This document shows positions 9,681 to 18,385 of a stretch of DNA of 64,000 nt, in pieces (positions within the stretch are counted from its first letter, which is position 1; every line of letters starts with the position of its first letter). The stretch comes from Labilithrix sp. (GTDB lineage Bacteria; Myxococcota_A; Polyangia; Polyangiales; Polyangiaceae). Location: positions 124,001-188,000 of the forward strand of contig JAHBWD010000011.1 of NCBI GenBank assembly GCA_019637175.1, in the 5' to 3' direction. The notes under the pieces are model-generated. The model ran no database searches, was not told the DNA's origin, and was given only the letters and a program-made list of their open reading frames with translations. Both the position numbers and the translations under genes were made by a program.

Positions 9681-10351
9681 CGCCGGATCTCGGGCTTGTC
9701 GCGAGGGACCGTCGCGTCGTCGGTCGTGCGCGGCGGGCTCAGCACGATCCCGCGGAGGATGCGCGTGCGCGCGAGCACGAGCCGCTCGGAGAGCACGTCG
9801 TCGTCCGACGCCGAAGGCACGCGGGTCGAGAGGTGCACGAGGAGGCATCTACGAATGAACGCGCCGAAGAGGTACACGTGCCCTTCGACCGAGCCTCCGG
9901 GCTTGCCGGCGTCGAGCGCGATCCACACGCGCGAGTCGTAGGCCTCGGGTCCGACGGTGACCTCGTCGTCGACCGTCGTGAGCGTCTTCGAATCGATCCA
10001 GCCGAGATCGCGCGCGCGCGCCTCGCACTTCTGCCGGTTCATCAGCTCGTCTTCTTGCGTCGACGCGATCGTGAGCTTCGAGCCCGTCGCCTCGTGCACC
10101 GCGAAGAGCGTCGGGCGCGAGTGATCGTCGATCCGCCAGGCCTTGCCGTCGGGCAGCGGGAACGAGAACAGGAAGCGCTTCGAATGAAAGCGGCCCCACG
10201 ACGCGTCGTCGTTCGGATAGCGCGGCGCCTTCGCGGTGCTCGCCGAGGCGACGGCCGCCGACGCCGGCGAGGCAGGCGGCGTCTCGGCGCAGCCGGGGAT
10301 CGCCGGCGCGACCAGCGTGAAGAGGAGGGCGAGTGCGGACGTCCGCGCCAC
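9677..10351 (-). CDS. Putative lipoprotein, first gene of the RDD/SpoIIM operon
   Basis: 224 residues starting with a lipoprotein signal peptide (lipobox IPGC, Cys 21), then an Ala/Ser/Pro linker. The folded part begins WGRFHSKRFLFSFPLPDGKAWRIDD and resembles the PsbP/DUF1795-like fold often used by secreted lipoproteins; this assignment is tentative. Its stop overlaps the RDD start by 4 bp, so it belongs to the same transcript. It is probably anchored in the inner or outer membrane facing the periplasm. Confidence 0.65.
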   Translation of the reverse strand: MARTSALALLFTLVAPAIPGCAETPPASPASAAVASASTAKAPRYPNDDASWGRFHSKRFLFSFPLPDGKAWRIDDHSRPTLFAVHEATGSKLTIASTQEDELMNRQKCEARARDLGWIDSKTLTTVDDEVTVGPEAYDSRVWIALDAGKPGGSVEGHVYLFGAFIRRCLLVHLSTRVPSASDDDVLSERLVLARTRILRGIVLSPPRTTDDATVPRDKPEIRR

Positions 10352-10370
10352 GACCGTGGAGGATAGACGG

Positions 10371-11291
10371 TCAGTAGGGCGTCAGCCACTCGGGGTGGCT
10401 GGTGTCGCTGCCGCGCACCACGTCGAAGAAGCGATCCTGCAGCTTCTTCGTGACCGGCCCGACCGTGCCTTCGCCGATCGGGCGGTTGTCGACCTCGCGC
10501 ACCGGCGTGATCTCCGCGGCCGTGCCGGTGAAGAAGCACTCGTCGGCGAGCCAGAGCTGGTCACGCGTGATGCGCCCTTCGCGCACCTCGAGGCCCATCT
10601 CCCGCGCGAGCGTGATGACGGTGTCGCGCGTGATACCCTCGAGGATCGACGACGAGAGATCCGGCGTGTGGATCACGCCCCTCTTCACGATGAAGATGTT
10701 CTCGCCCGAGCCCTCGGAGACGAAGCCGTTCGCGTCGAGGAGGATCGCCTCGTCGTAGCCGCCGAACTTCGCCTCGCGCTTGGCGAGGACGCTGTTCGTG
10801 TACTGGCCCATCATCTTCGCCTTCGCGAGGCTCACGTTGATGTGGTGGCGCGAGAACGAGCTGATCTTGGTGCGGATGCCGTTCTTGAGCGCCTCGTCGC
10901 CGAGGTAGGCGCCCCACTTCCACGCGACGACCGTCGAGCGAACGGGGTTCGACGGCGCGTAGATGCCCATGGCGCCTTCGCCGAGGAAGATCATCGGCCG
11001 GAGGTAGCCCTCGGCGAGGCCGTTCGCCTTCAGCGTGTCGATGCACGCCTGCATCACCTGCTCGCGGCTGAACTTCGGCTGGAGCAAGGTCATCTTGCAG
11101 GTGTCGAAGAGCCGATCGATGTGCTCGCGGAGCCGGAAGACGATGCTCTTTCCGTTCGCCCGTTTGTAGGCGCGGATGCCTTCGAACGCTCCGAGACCGT
11201 AGTGGAGCGAGTGGGTCAGGATGTGAACCTGGGCGGCGTCCCAGGCGACCATCTCGCCGTCGAGCCAGATCTTCTGCAGCTTGTCGACCAT
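10371..11291 (-). CDS. ilvE: Branched-chain amino acid aminotransferase
   Basis: 306 residues, the usual size of bacterial fold-type IV transaminases. IWLDGEMVAWDAAQVHILTH and HYGLGAFEGIRAY open the N-terminal domain. SRHHINVSLAKAKMMGQY...LAKREAKFGGYDEAILLD holds the PLP lysine. SEGSGENIFIV and WLADECFFTGTAAEITPV form the cofactor phosphate and substrate sites. It transfers the amino group between glutamate and the branched-chain 2-oxo acids, the last step of Val/Leu/Ile synthesis and the first of their breakdown. No other ilv genes are next to it. The motif CTGGAG lies about 13 bases upstream of the ATG as a weak ribosome site. Confidence 0.95.
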   Translation of the reverse strand: MVDKLQKIWLDGEMVAWDAAQVHILTHSLHYGLGAFEGIRAYKRANGKSIVFRLREHIDRLFDTCKMTLLQPKFSREQVMQACIDTLKANGLAEGYLRPMIFLGEGAMGIYAPSNPVRSTVVAWKWGAYLGDEALKNGIRTKISSFSRHHINVSLAKAKMMGQYTNSVLAKREAKFGGYDEAILLDANGFVSEGSGENIFIVKRGVIHTPDLSSSILEGITRDTVITLAREMGLEVREGRITRDQLWLADECFFTGTAAEITPVREVDNRPIGEGTVGPVTKKLQDRFFDVVRGSDTSHPEWLTPY

Positions 11292-11511
11292 CGCAATTTT
11301 GCTCCAGGAAACGGCCTTGGAAGAGCGTTCGGTACAGTAGTCTCGATGGCGTCCTCAGGCCAGCCCCGATGATCCCGCGCAGACTTTTCCGTCGATGCGC
11401 GTCAGCCTCTTCGCGCGATGCGTCACCAGTCGGTCTCGGCCGACATGCGACTTCCGCTGCGCTCGCGCTCGTCGTTCGGCGCGCGCCGCAACGCGTCGAG
11501 CGAAGGGTCGC

Positions 11512-12330
11512 TCAGCGTCGCAGCGCGACGTAGACCGCGCCCTCGCCGCCGTCGTGAGGCGAAGCGGTCGCGAACGCGGCGACGTGCTCGCGCGCCTTGC
11601 CCTGCGAGAGCCAGGCGGCGATCTCGCCGCGCAAGACGCCGCCCTCGTGGCTGATGCCTCCGGGGGCCGAGTGCGTGCCCTTGCCGTGGATGACGAGCAC
11701 GCAACGCTCTCCGCGCGATCGCATCGCGCGAAGGAACTCGACGAGCTTCTCACGCGCCGCGCCGGCCGAGAGCCCGTGCAGATCGAGACGCCCGTCGACC
11801 GGGAGCAGGCCGCGCCGGAGCTTGCGCAGGAGCTCGGGCGGCGCGTCGAGGCGACGGCCCTCGACGCGCTTGCCGTCGTCGGAGACTTCGAAGCGCGCGC
11901 CGTCGTCGACGAGCGCGTGGAGATGCTCGAGCGCCTTCTCGGCGTCGGCGCGCGCGCGCGCCTGCACGTCGGCCGCCTTCGAGCGAAGCGAGCCGGGCCG
12001 CGCCTGCTCCTCGGCGGTGATCTGCGAGACGGCGACGCGACTCGCCTTGCCCTCGAGCGGCGTCACGCCCGACATCATGCGGTGGAAGCTCATCTCGTCG
12101 TCGCCCGCGTCGTTGCTCGGCTCGCGACGCTCGGGCGCACGCGGCGGCGGCGCAGGCTTCTTCTCGGGCCGCGCCTTCTCCGCTTTCTCCGCTTTCTCCG
12201 CCTTCTCGGCCTTCTCCGCGTCGAGCTTCGCCTTGAATCCTTCGAGGCCGCCCGCGAGCGGCTTGAAGCCGCCGAACTGGGGGAGGGGCTTGTCGTCGTC
12301 GGGCTTCTTCTTGTGCCTCTTCTTCGACAT
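11512..12330 (-). CDS. Smr (MutS2 C-terminal) domain protein
   Basis: 272 residues. The N-terminus is basic, then an Ala-Glu-Lys tandem (about residues 39-53) encoded by a 9-bp DNA repeat near 12180-12220. A Pro/Arg-rich linker and an alpha-helical part follow. The C-terminal Smr domain spans about residues 180-270, with LDLHGLSAGAAREKLVEFL and VLVIHGKGTHS; the DLHG and HGxG motifs mark Smr nucleases. Free-standing Smr proteins such as SmrB cut mRNA between collided ribosomes or nick DNA; which applies here cannot be read from sequence. The gene starts 1 bp after the stop of the ferredoxin-like gene. Confidence 0.85.
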   Translation of the reverse strand: MSKKRHKKKPDDDKPLPQFGGFKPLAGGLEGFKAKLDAEKAEKAEKAEKAEKARPEKKPAPPPRAPERREPSNDAGDDEMSFHRMMSGVTPLEGKASRVAVSQITAEEQARPGSLRSKAADVQARARADAEKALEHLHALVDDGARFEVSDDGKRVEGRRLDAPPELLRKLRRGLLPVDGRLDLHGLSAGAAREKLVEFLRAMRSRGERCVLVIHGKGTHSAPGGISHEGGVLRGEIAAWLSQGKAREHVAAFATASPHDGGEGAVYVALRR

Positions 12331-12331
12331 G

Positions 12332-12847
12332 TCAGCCTCGGTTCCTCTGCGCCCGCAGCGCCGTGGTCACGGTCTTCACGCCGGTCAGGATGCCGTCGGC
12401 GTAGTGCCAATCGGGATCGTCGAGCTCCGGGAAGTCGTGCGGGTTCTGGATGTCCTCGAGCGTGAGCCCGGGCCGCAGGCGCCGCGCCAGATCGAGCACC
12501 TTCTTCGTCTGCAGCTCTTCGATGGCCGTGAGCTCTCGCTCGATGTCGCTCCACGAAGGCGTCGCGGGAGCCTCCGGCTCGTCGAGGAGCGCGACGGCCT
12601 CCGCCGGCGCGAGGCCGGCGCGGATCGGATCGCTCGACGGGTAACGGGCCACCGTCGCTCCCTGCGGTGGGCAGATGCCGAGGCAGTGCGTCTTCGTGAC
12701 CCACACGCGCGCGACGAGGCCGCGCGCGCCGACCTCCGCCTTGAGCGCGTCGTACGCCGCGTCGCCGCGCTCACCGCAACCGGGACCGAGCGGTGAGCCC
12801 TCGCGCCGGTTCGCGCAGACGAAGAGGTGCAGACGAGGTCCTCGCAT
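12332..12847 (-). CDS. Thioredoxin-like [2Fe-2S] ferredoxin fused to a small C-terminal domain
   Basis: 171 residues. The first ~85 match thioredoxin-like [2Fe-2S] ferredoxins (Shethna/NuoE-like): HLFVCANRREG, and four cysteines at 11, 24, 55 and 59 (the last pair in THCLGICPPQG) placed to bind one cluster. The remaining part (SDIERELTAIEEL, VLDLARRLRPGLTLEDI, NPHDFPEL, HYADGILTG) looks like a separate small conserved module, so this may be a fusion. The redox partner is unknown. It heads a two-gene operon with the Smr gene. Confidence 0.75.
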   Translation of the reverse strand: MRGPRLHLFVCANRREGSPLGPGCGERGDAAYDALKAEVGARGLVARVWVTKTHCLGICPPQGATVARYPSSDPIRAGLAPAEAVALLDEPEAPATPSWSDIERELTAIEELQTKKVLDLARRLRPGLTLEDIQNPHDFPELDDPDWHYADGILTGVKTVTTALRAQRNRG

Positions 12848-12920
12848 CGCGCCGATTCCTTAGCACACGGCGCGCGCTCACAGCCGCGCACATGAGCGCC
12901 TAACTCGTTGGAAATGAAGA

Positions 12921-12941
12921 TGGATCCGGCCTGTGGATCCA
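12921..12941. promoter_or_regulatory. Perfect inverted repeat in the 12.85-13.04 kb divergent intergenic region
   Basis: TGGATCC, a 7-base spacer, then GGATCCA; a third GGATCC follows at 12945-12950. It lies between the ferredoxin-like gene (minus) and the pseudokinase gene (plus), where a dimeric regulator or an RNA hairpin could act. No regulator can be named. Confidence 0.3.
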
Positions 12942-13037
12942 CACGGATCCGAACGCGTGGCCGCTGCTGCCTTTTTCACGCAATTCCTGTCGTTCGCGCG
13001 TCGGTGCGCTCGTTGCACAGCCTTCGAGCACCCGCCC

Positions 13038-14135
13038 ATGCGAGCCCGCCTTCCCGTCCCCACGAGCGTGTGGGGCGGCTCTCCCGCGCCCAGCCGACGG
13101 CCGGGGCCCCAGCCGCTCCTCCCCGCCGATGTCGTCGACATCGGCCACGGCAGGAGCGTGCGCCTCCTCGACGTCGTCGGCAAGGGAGCGTCGGCGGTCG
13201 TGTACCGCGCGCTGCTCGAGTCGGCCAACGGGCTGCGAAAGGTCGTCGCGTTCAAGCTCTGGAACGGCGTCTCGAGCGACGACGCCGACGTCGTCTTCGC
13301 CCACGCCGCCACGGCGGCCTCGCGCGGCGCGTGGGTGAGCCACCCGAACGTCGTCGAGACCCTCGACTTCGGTCAGTGGCGCCGGCAGCCGTTCATGGTC
13401 CTCGAGCTGGTCGACGGCGTCTCGCTCAACGTCCTCGTCGAGCGCTACGCGGAGCGCTCGGTGCGCATGCCCCTCGACCTCGCGCTCTTCATCGGCTCCG
13501 AGGTCGCCGAGGGCCTCAGCGGCGCGCGCACCGCGCGCGATCACCGCGGCGTGCAGCTCGGCATGCTCCACCTCGCCCTCGGCACGCGCAAGGTCATGCT
13601 CGGGTGGCGCGGCGAGGTGAAGGTCGGCGACTTCGAGACCTCGCTCGCCGGACCGGCGTCTTCCAGCGTGCGGAGCCTGCGCGTCGTGGCCTACCGGACG
13701 AGCACGATGGCGCCCGAGGTCGCTCAAGGCGTGAAGGGCGACGCGCGCTCGGACGTGTTCTCCCTCGGCGTCATGCTGCGCGAGCTCTTCATCGGCCCGC
13801 GCTTTCCGCGCACCATCCAGAACGCGGAGGCGATGCGCCTCGCGCGCGAAGGCTTCGTGCAACCGATCGCCTTCCAGCCCCACCTCCCCGAAGGCCTCGT
13901 TCAGGTCATCGTTCGCGCGCTCGCGGTCGATCCCGCCGACCGCTATCCGAACGCCAGCGCGCTCGCGTTCGAGCTGCGTCGTGTGGCGTTGGGGTTGGGG
14001 GTGGGCGACGGACGCATCTTCCTCCGTCGCGCGCTCGACCGCGAATGGGGCAACGACGCCTCCGAGGTGACGCTCGAGCGCGGCCCGGCCGCCTTCAGCA
14101 CCCTCAGCGAGGCCGACATCATCGAAGAGGAGTAG
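13038..14135 (+). CDS. Ser/Thr protein kinase-like protein, predicted pseudokinase
   Basis: About 365 residues from the ATG at 13038; the frame is open further upstream but that part is not kinase-like. The N-lobe is intact: glycine-rich loop GKGASAVVYRA (about residue 47) and beta-3 lysine in VVAFKLW (about 72). The catalytic loop that normally reads HRDxKxxN is instead MLHLALGTRKVML (about 175-187), so the base aspartate and the asparagine are missing. DFG is DFE (about 197). The activation-segment end MAPEV and the structural Asp (ARSDVFSLGVML) remain. It therefore looks like a folded but catalytically dead kinase, perhaps an allosteric partner of the active kinase encoded 47 bp downstream. 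Confidence 0.85.
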   Translation: MRARLPVPTSVWGGSPAPSRRPGPQPLLPADVVDIGHGRSVRLLDVVGKGASAVVYRALLESANGLRKVVAFKLWNGVSSDDADVVFAHAATAASRGAWVSHPNVVETLDFGQWRRQPFMVLELVDGVSLNVLVERYAERSVRMPLDLALFIGSEVAEGLSGARTARDHRGVQLGMLHLALGTRKVMLGWRGEVKVGDFETSLAGPASSSVRSLRVVAYRTSTMAPEVAQGVKGDARSDVFSLGVMLRELFIGPRFPRTIQNAEAMRLAREGFVQPIAFQPHLPEGLVQVIVRALAVDPADRYPNASALAFELRRVALGLGVGDGRIFLRRALDREWGNDASEVTLERGPAAFSTLSEADIIEEE

Positions 14136-14182
14136 GAGTGGTCCTTGACCGCTCGAACGGGGGATGAAACCGTTCTGGCTCG

Positions 14183-17002
14183 GTGAGTGATCTGTTACCC
14201 GTTCTCGTCGCGGACCTCGCGGAGGAGTCCGCGCGTGACTTTCTGGAGAACGTCGCGCGAGAGAACGACGAGGCGTGGGTGCCGCTCGTGGCGGCGCCGG
14301 TCGACACGTCGCAGCACTTGCTCGAGGTCTACACGCCGACGGGCGGGGAGCCGCTGCGCCTGCTCGCGATCCCGACCGGTCCGCCGGGCGAGCACGGCTT
14401 TCCGCTGCGCCTCTCGCTCCCCGAAGACGACGACGAACCCACCGACGTCGCGCTCCGGCGTCCGGCGCAGCACGTCGACGACGCCGCGCTCGCCGTCCCC
14501 AAGGTCGAGCACGTGGTCGTCGGCATCGACGTGCAGGTCGAAGGCGCCGAGCCCGCCCCGCCCGCCCCGCCCGCGCACGCGTCGGCGCCGCCGCGGATCG
14601 AGAGTCGCTCGGAGACGCCGACCGCGATCAAGACGGCGGGCAGCGCGCGCCGGCCTTCGCAGGTGAAGATCTCGCGCGAGCACTCGGCGGAGCTCGCGGG
14701 ATCGCCCGCGCCGCGCGAGTCGCGCGACGGGCTCTGCGGGCGCCAGCTCGCCGGAGGCAAGCTCGAGATCGAGAGCCTCGTCGGCAAGGGGATGATGGGC
14801 GCGGTGTACCGCGCGCGCCACCGGCAGCTGCTCGTCCCCGTCGCCGTCAAGGTGCTGCACGAGCACTTCCAGCGCGACGTCGACTTCGGCAGCCGCTTCT
14901 ACGCCGAGGCGCTCGCCGCGAGCCGCCTCGATCACGCGAACCTCGTGCGCGTGATCGACTTCGGCCAAGAGCCCGACGGCCTCCTCTACCTCGCGATGGA
15001 GTTCGTCGCGGGCCGAACGCTGCGCCAGCTCAACACCGCGGAGGGCCCGCTGCCGGCGCGGCGCATCGCCGAGATCATGATGCAAGTGTGCGCCGGGCTC
15101 GGGCAGGCGCACGCGCGCGGGATCGTCCATCGCGACGTCAAGCCCGACAACATCGTCCTCGTGCAGTCGCAAGACGACGACGGGCGCACCGTCGAGCTCG
15201 TCAAGATCTGCGACTTCGGTCTCGCGCTCCTTCGCAAGAAGGACGCCGAGCGCGAGCGCTTCGCGGGGACGCCGGTCTACATGTCGCCCGAGCAGTGCCG
15301 AGGCGAGGAGCTCGATCTCCGCACCGACATCTACGCGTGCGGCATCATGCTCTTCGAGCTCGCGACCGGCACGGTGCCGTTCCTCTCCGACAAGCCGATC
15401 GTCGTCATCAACCGGCACCTCGCGATGCCGCCTCCGCCGCTCGCCGAGATCCGCCCGGACGTCGATCCGCGCCTCGATCGGATCGTGCAGAAGGCGCTGA
15501 AGAAGGTGCGCGAGGAGCGCTACGCGTCGATGCGCGAGCTCCGCGCGGATCTGAAGGAGCTGCTCAAGCCGATCACGCCGGCGTTCGATCTCGAGCAAGA
15601 GGTCGCGCGCGCGAGCTCGAGCGCGCCGCCTCCGGCGAGCGCGCGCTCTCCGGCCGCGCCGGTGATCCCCGAGCAGCCGCCGCCGCCGATCGTGCTCGCC
15701 GCGCGCACCTCTTCCGGATCGATGAAGGCCGTCTCGCCGCCGTCGTCGGCGAAGATGCGCGCGGCGCCGCCGTCGCTCCCGCCTTCGCCGCCGCCGCCGG
15801 TCACGCCCGATCCGCCCGAGGCGCACGACGCGTCGGCGGGCGCGCCCGCGTGGCTCGAAGACCGGATGGACAGCTTCTCTTCGTTCCTCACCGGCATGGC
15901 CACCGGCGAGACGCGCACCGAGGAGCTCTCGGAGGCGCTCGCGCGCGAGCCCACCAAGTGGCTCGCGAGCTTGGTCGACGCGCCGCCGCGCGAGGCGATG
16001 CGGATGCTCGACGAGCTCGACGCCGCGGTGCGAACGCTCGCGAGGCGCGCCGACGCCCGCGCGCTCCGCGCGATCTCGAGCACGGTGCACGGCATCGCCA
16101 CCGACGAGGAGCGTCCGGCCGCGATGCGCGCCCGTGCGTCGACGATGCTCCGCGTGTTCGCCGATCCCGCGCACCTCGGCGTGATCGCGGAGCGGCTCCT
16201 CGCGCGCGACGACGAGCATCGCACGTCCGCGCACACGCTGGTGTTGCACGCAGGCGTCACCGGCGCGTACGCGCTCTACGGCGCGCGCGTGAAGCTCGCG
16301 GTGGCGCCCGGCGCGCGCGCGCCGTTCGTCGAGACGATGCGCGCGCTCGGCGAGGCCGCGTGGCCGGTCGTGCGCGCCGCGCTCGAGAAGATCCCCGAGG
16401 CGGCGCTCACGGGCGCGCACCCGCTCGCCGCCGATCTCGCGGAAGATCTCCTGCTCTGCGTGCCCGTGGTGCGCGACGAAGCGGCGGGGCACCTCGTCGC
16501 GAAGTACGTCCGCGCGACCGAGCCCGCGCTCTGTCGCGCGGCCACGCGCGCGCTCGGTCGCTTGTGGGCGGAGCGCGCGGCGCCGCTCTTGCTCGGCCTC
16601 TTGGGGGTGAGCGACGACGGCGTGCGCGGGGCGGCGATCGCGGGCCTGCGCGAGATCGGCGCGGTCGACGAGCACGTCGTGCGCCGGCTCGTGCCCATCC
16701 TCTCGAAGAAGGTCGAGGCGAGCCACGAGCTGCGCCTCGCGGCGGTCTGCGCGCTCGAGTACGTGACGCTCGACGCGCGTCAGGTCGCGGTCCCGCTCCT
16801 CGTGCAGCTCGTCCGCGACATGGGGCAAGACGATCAGACCGTGCTCGCCGCCTCGAGGGCGCTGCTCAGCGTGATGGGCAACGAGGCGCGCGGCGTGTTG
16901 ATCGATCGCTCCGATCGCGCGACCGAGCCGCTCAAGAGCCACATGCTCGTGCTCTTGCGCGACCCGACGCTGCCGCAGCCCGAGGTCGAAGACCTCGATT
17001 GA
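14183..17002 (+). CDS. Ser/Thr protein kinase with C-terminal HEAT-like repeats
   Basis: 939 residues from a GTG. A compact N-terminal region (1-95) with HLLEVYTPTGGEPLRLLAIP may be a PilZ-like domain, but this is weak. The kinase domain spans about 190-470: GKGMMGAVYRA, VAVKVL, GIVHRDVKPDNIVL, KICDFGLAL and MSPEQCRG, all catalytic residues present. A Pro/Ala/Ser-rich linker (470-560) leads to about 370 residues of helical pairs resembling HEAT repeats (ATRALGRLWAERAAPLLLGLL, GVRGAAIAGLREIGAVDEHV). No membrane segment is seen, so it is cytosolic. It follows the pseudokinase gene by 47 bp on the same strand, and its stop abuts the convergent Nudix stop. Confidence 0.9.
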   Translation: MSDLLPVLVADLAEESARDFLENVARENDEAWVPLVAAPVDTSQHLLEVYTPTGGEPLRLLAIPTGPPGEHGFPLRLSLPEDDDEPTDVALRRPAQHVDDAALAVPKVEHVVVGIDVQVEGAEPAPPAPPAHASAPPRIESRSETPTAIKTAGSARRPSQVKISREHSAELAGSPAPRESRDGLCGRQLAGGKLEIESLVGKGMMGAVYRARHRQLLVPVAVKVLHEHFQRDVDFGSRFYAEALAASRLDHANLVRVIDFGQEPDGLLYLAMEFVAGRTLRQLNTAEGPLPARRIAEIMMQVCAGLGQAHARGIVHRDVKPDNIVLVQSQDDDGRTVELVKICDFGLALLRKKDAERERFAGTPVYMSPEQCRGEELDLRTDIYACGIMLFELATGTVPFLSDKPIVVINRHLAMPPPPLAEIRPDVDPRLDRIVQKALKKVREERYASMRELRADLKELLKPITPAFDLEQEVARASSSAPPPASARSPAAPVIPEQPPPPIVLAARTSSGSMKAVSPPSSAKMRAAPPSLPPSPPPPVTPDPPEAHDASAGAPAWLEDRMDSFSSFLTGMATGETRTEELSEALAREPTKWLASLVDAPPREAMRMLDELDAAVRTLARRADARALRAISSTVHGIATDEERPAAMRARASTMLRVFADPAHLGVIAERLLARDDEHRTSAHTLVLHAGVTGAYALYGARVKLAVAPGARAPFVETMRALGEAAWPVVRAALEKIPEAALTGAHPLAADLAEDLLLCVPVVRDEAAGHLVAKYVRATEPALCRAATRALGRLWAERAAPLLLGLLGVSDDGVRGAAIAGLREIGAVDEHVVRRLVPILSKKVEASHELRLAAVCALEYVTLDARQVAVPLLVQLVRDMGQDDQTVLAASRALLSVMGNEARGVLIDRSDRATEPLKSHMLVLLRDPTLPQPEVEDLD

Positions 17003-17557
17003 TCAGACGTGCTTGCGGAGGTAGCGCTCGAGCGCCGTCACCACGAGCGCGTGGGCGATCGTGCCTCCGTCGAGCAACGCGGCGATCTCGGCCTTCGGCA
17101 CGAGCACGGTCTCGAGATCTTCGAGCTCGTCGAACGCGGTGGCCCCGGCCAAGCGCGCGCCGCGCGCGAGGAAGGTGAAGCAGCGGTTGCCCTGGAGCGC
17201 GGGGTTCGGCTCGACGACCGAGACGAGCTCGAAGGACGCGGCCTCGTAGCCCGTCTCCTCCCTCAGCTCGCGCCGCGCCGCGGCCTCGGGCGACTCGCCG
17301 GGATCGACGACGCCGCCGGGGATCTCGAGCGAGAGCTCGTCGGTCCCGAAGCGGTACTGCCAGACGAGCACGATCTCGCCCGCCTCCGTCTCGGCGAGCA
17401 CGTTGCACCAGTCGGGGCAGGCGAACACGAACACGTCGCGCGGCAGCGGATGCTCTTCGTAGACGAGCCGCTCGACGCGGAAGACGCCGTGATCGGCGAC
17501 CAGATGGGATCGACGGCCACCGAGCTTGCGGACGGCCTGAGGCTTCGCGAGTGCCAT
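17003..17557 (-). CDS. Nudix hydrolase, ADP-ribose pyrophosphatase-like
   Basis: 184 residues with the Nudix box GX5EX7REXXEEXGX at about residues 100-123 (GGVVDPGESPEAAARRELRE then ETGY), which binds the divalent metals that hydrolyse nucleoside diphosphates linked to another group. The preceding EIVLVWQYRFGTDELSLEIPGG is characteristic of ADP-sugar pyrophosphatases. Substrate specificity is inferred. Its stop codon directly abuts that of the kinase gene (joint sequence TGATCA), so the two transcripts converge. It is divergent from cysE, with 63 bp between start codons. Confidence 0.9.
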   Translation of the reverse strand: MALAKPQAVRKLGGRRSHLVADHGVFRVERLVYEEHPLPRDVFVFACPDWCNVLAETEAGEIVLVWQYRFGTDELSLEIPGGVVDPGESPEAAARRELREETGYEAASFELVSVVEPNPALQGNRCFTFLARGARLAGATAFDELEDLETVLVPKAEIAALLDGGTIAHALVVTALERYLRKHV

Positions 17558-17620
17558 CTCGTGCCGAGATCTACGCTAGACTGCGCCTTCGTTCGTCGAG
17601 ATTCGCTCCGTAGAGATTCG

Positions 17621-18382
17621 ATGGTCCTCCTCAAGGCTGCGCTGCGCTGGCTCGTGAACGTTCCCGCCGCGCTCTCGCGCGCTGCCGAGGACATCGAGGC
17701 CGTGCGCCGGAACGATCCCGCGGCGCGATCGTCGGCCGAGGTCGTGCTGTTCTACCCCGGCCTGCACGCGCTCTGGCTCCACCGGATGGCGCACGATCTC
17801 TGGTCGCACGGCGCCTCGTTCTCCGCGCGCGCCGTCAGCCACGCGAACCGCTTCGTCACGGGGATCGAGATCCACCCCGGCGCGACGGTCGGGCGGCGGG
17901 TGTTCATCGATCACGGGATGGGCATCGTCGTCGGCGAGACGGCGACGATCGGCGACGACTGTCTCCTCTACAAAGGCGTCGTGCTCGGCGGCGTCTCGCT
18001 CAATCGCGTCAAGCGCCACCCGCAGCTCGCGAGCGGCGTCGTCGTCGGATCGAACGCGTGCATCCTCGGTGCGATCGAGATCGGCGAAGGCGCGCGCATC
18101 GGATCGGGGAGCGTCGTCGTGAGGCCGGTGCCCGCCGGGGCGACGGTCGTCGGCGTCCCCGCGCGCATCATCGTCCCCGCGAAGCATCGGTTCGACGCCT
18201 CGCTCGATCACGCGAACCTGCCCGACCCGGTGATGGACGTCGTGCGCTCGCTCGTCGCCCAGAACGACCGGCTTCGCGCGCGCATCGCGCGGCTCGAAGA
18301 CAAGCTCGAGATCGCGCACGAGTCGGAGCCGGCGTTCCTCCCTTTCGACGGCGAGGAGCTTCCTCCCGCCGATGGGGGTTGA
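17621..18382 (+). CDS. cysE: Serine O-acetyltransferase
   Basis: 253 residues from the ATG at 17621. The N-terminal helices (DPAARSSAEVVLFYPGLHALWLHRMAHDLW) and a left-handed beta-helix of hexapeptide repeats (GIEIHPGATVGRRVFIDHGMGIVVGETATIG, quoted here as consecutive short motifs: GIEIHPGAT, VFIDHGMGIV, VVGETATIG) are typical of the EpsC/short CysE type. It acetylates serine with acetyl-CoA to O-acetylserine for cysteine synthesis. A charged helical C-terminal extension of about 70 residues is longer than the usual tail. smpB starts 3 bp after the stop, so the genes are cotranscribed; no cysK is adjacent. Confidence 0.93.
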   Translation: MVLLKAALRWLVNVPAALSRAAEDIEAVRRNDPAARSSAEVVLFYPGLHALWLHRMAHDLWSHGASFSARAVSHANRFVTGIEIHPGATVGRRVFIDHGMGIVVGETATIGDDCLLYKGVVLGGVSLNRVKRHPQLASGVVVGSNACILGAIEIGEGARIGSGSVVVRPVPAGATVVGVPARIIVPAKHRFDASLDHANLPDPVMDVVRSLVAQNDRLRARIARLEDKLEIAHESEPAFLPFDGEELPPADGG

Positions 18383-18385
18383 GCG

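Noticed and set aside
12180..12220. 9-bp tandem repeat in the Smr gene as a possible phase-variation switch
   Set aside because: The unit is a multiple of three, so copy changes keep the frame; it only lengthens an Ala-Glu-Lys helix.
12921..12950. Three GGATCC sites as a regulatory array
   Set aside because: Only the first two form a symmetrical repeat; the third is irregularly spaced and may be chance. Kept only as a low-confidence inverted repeat.
17009..17620. Upstream extension of the cysE frame
   Set aside because: It is antisense to the Nudix gene and lacks any acetyltransferase sequence; the ATG at 17621 fits the family.
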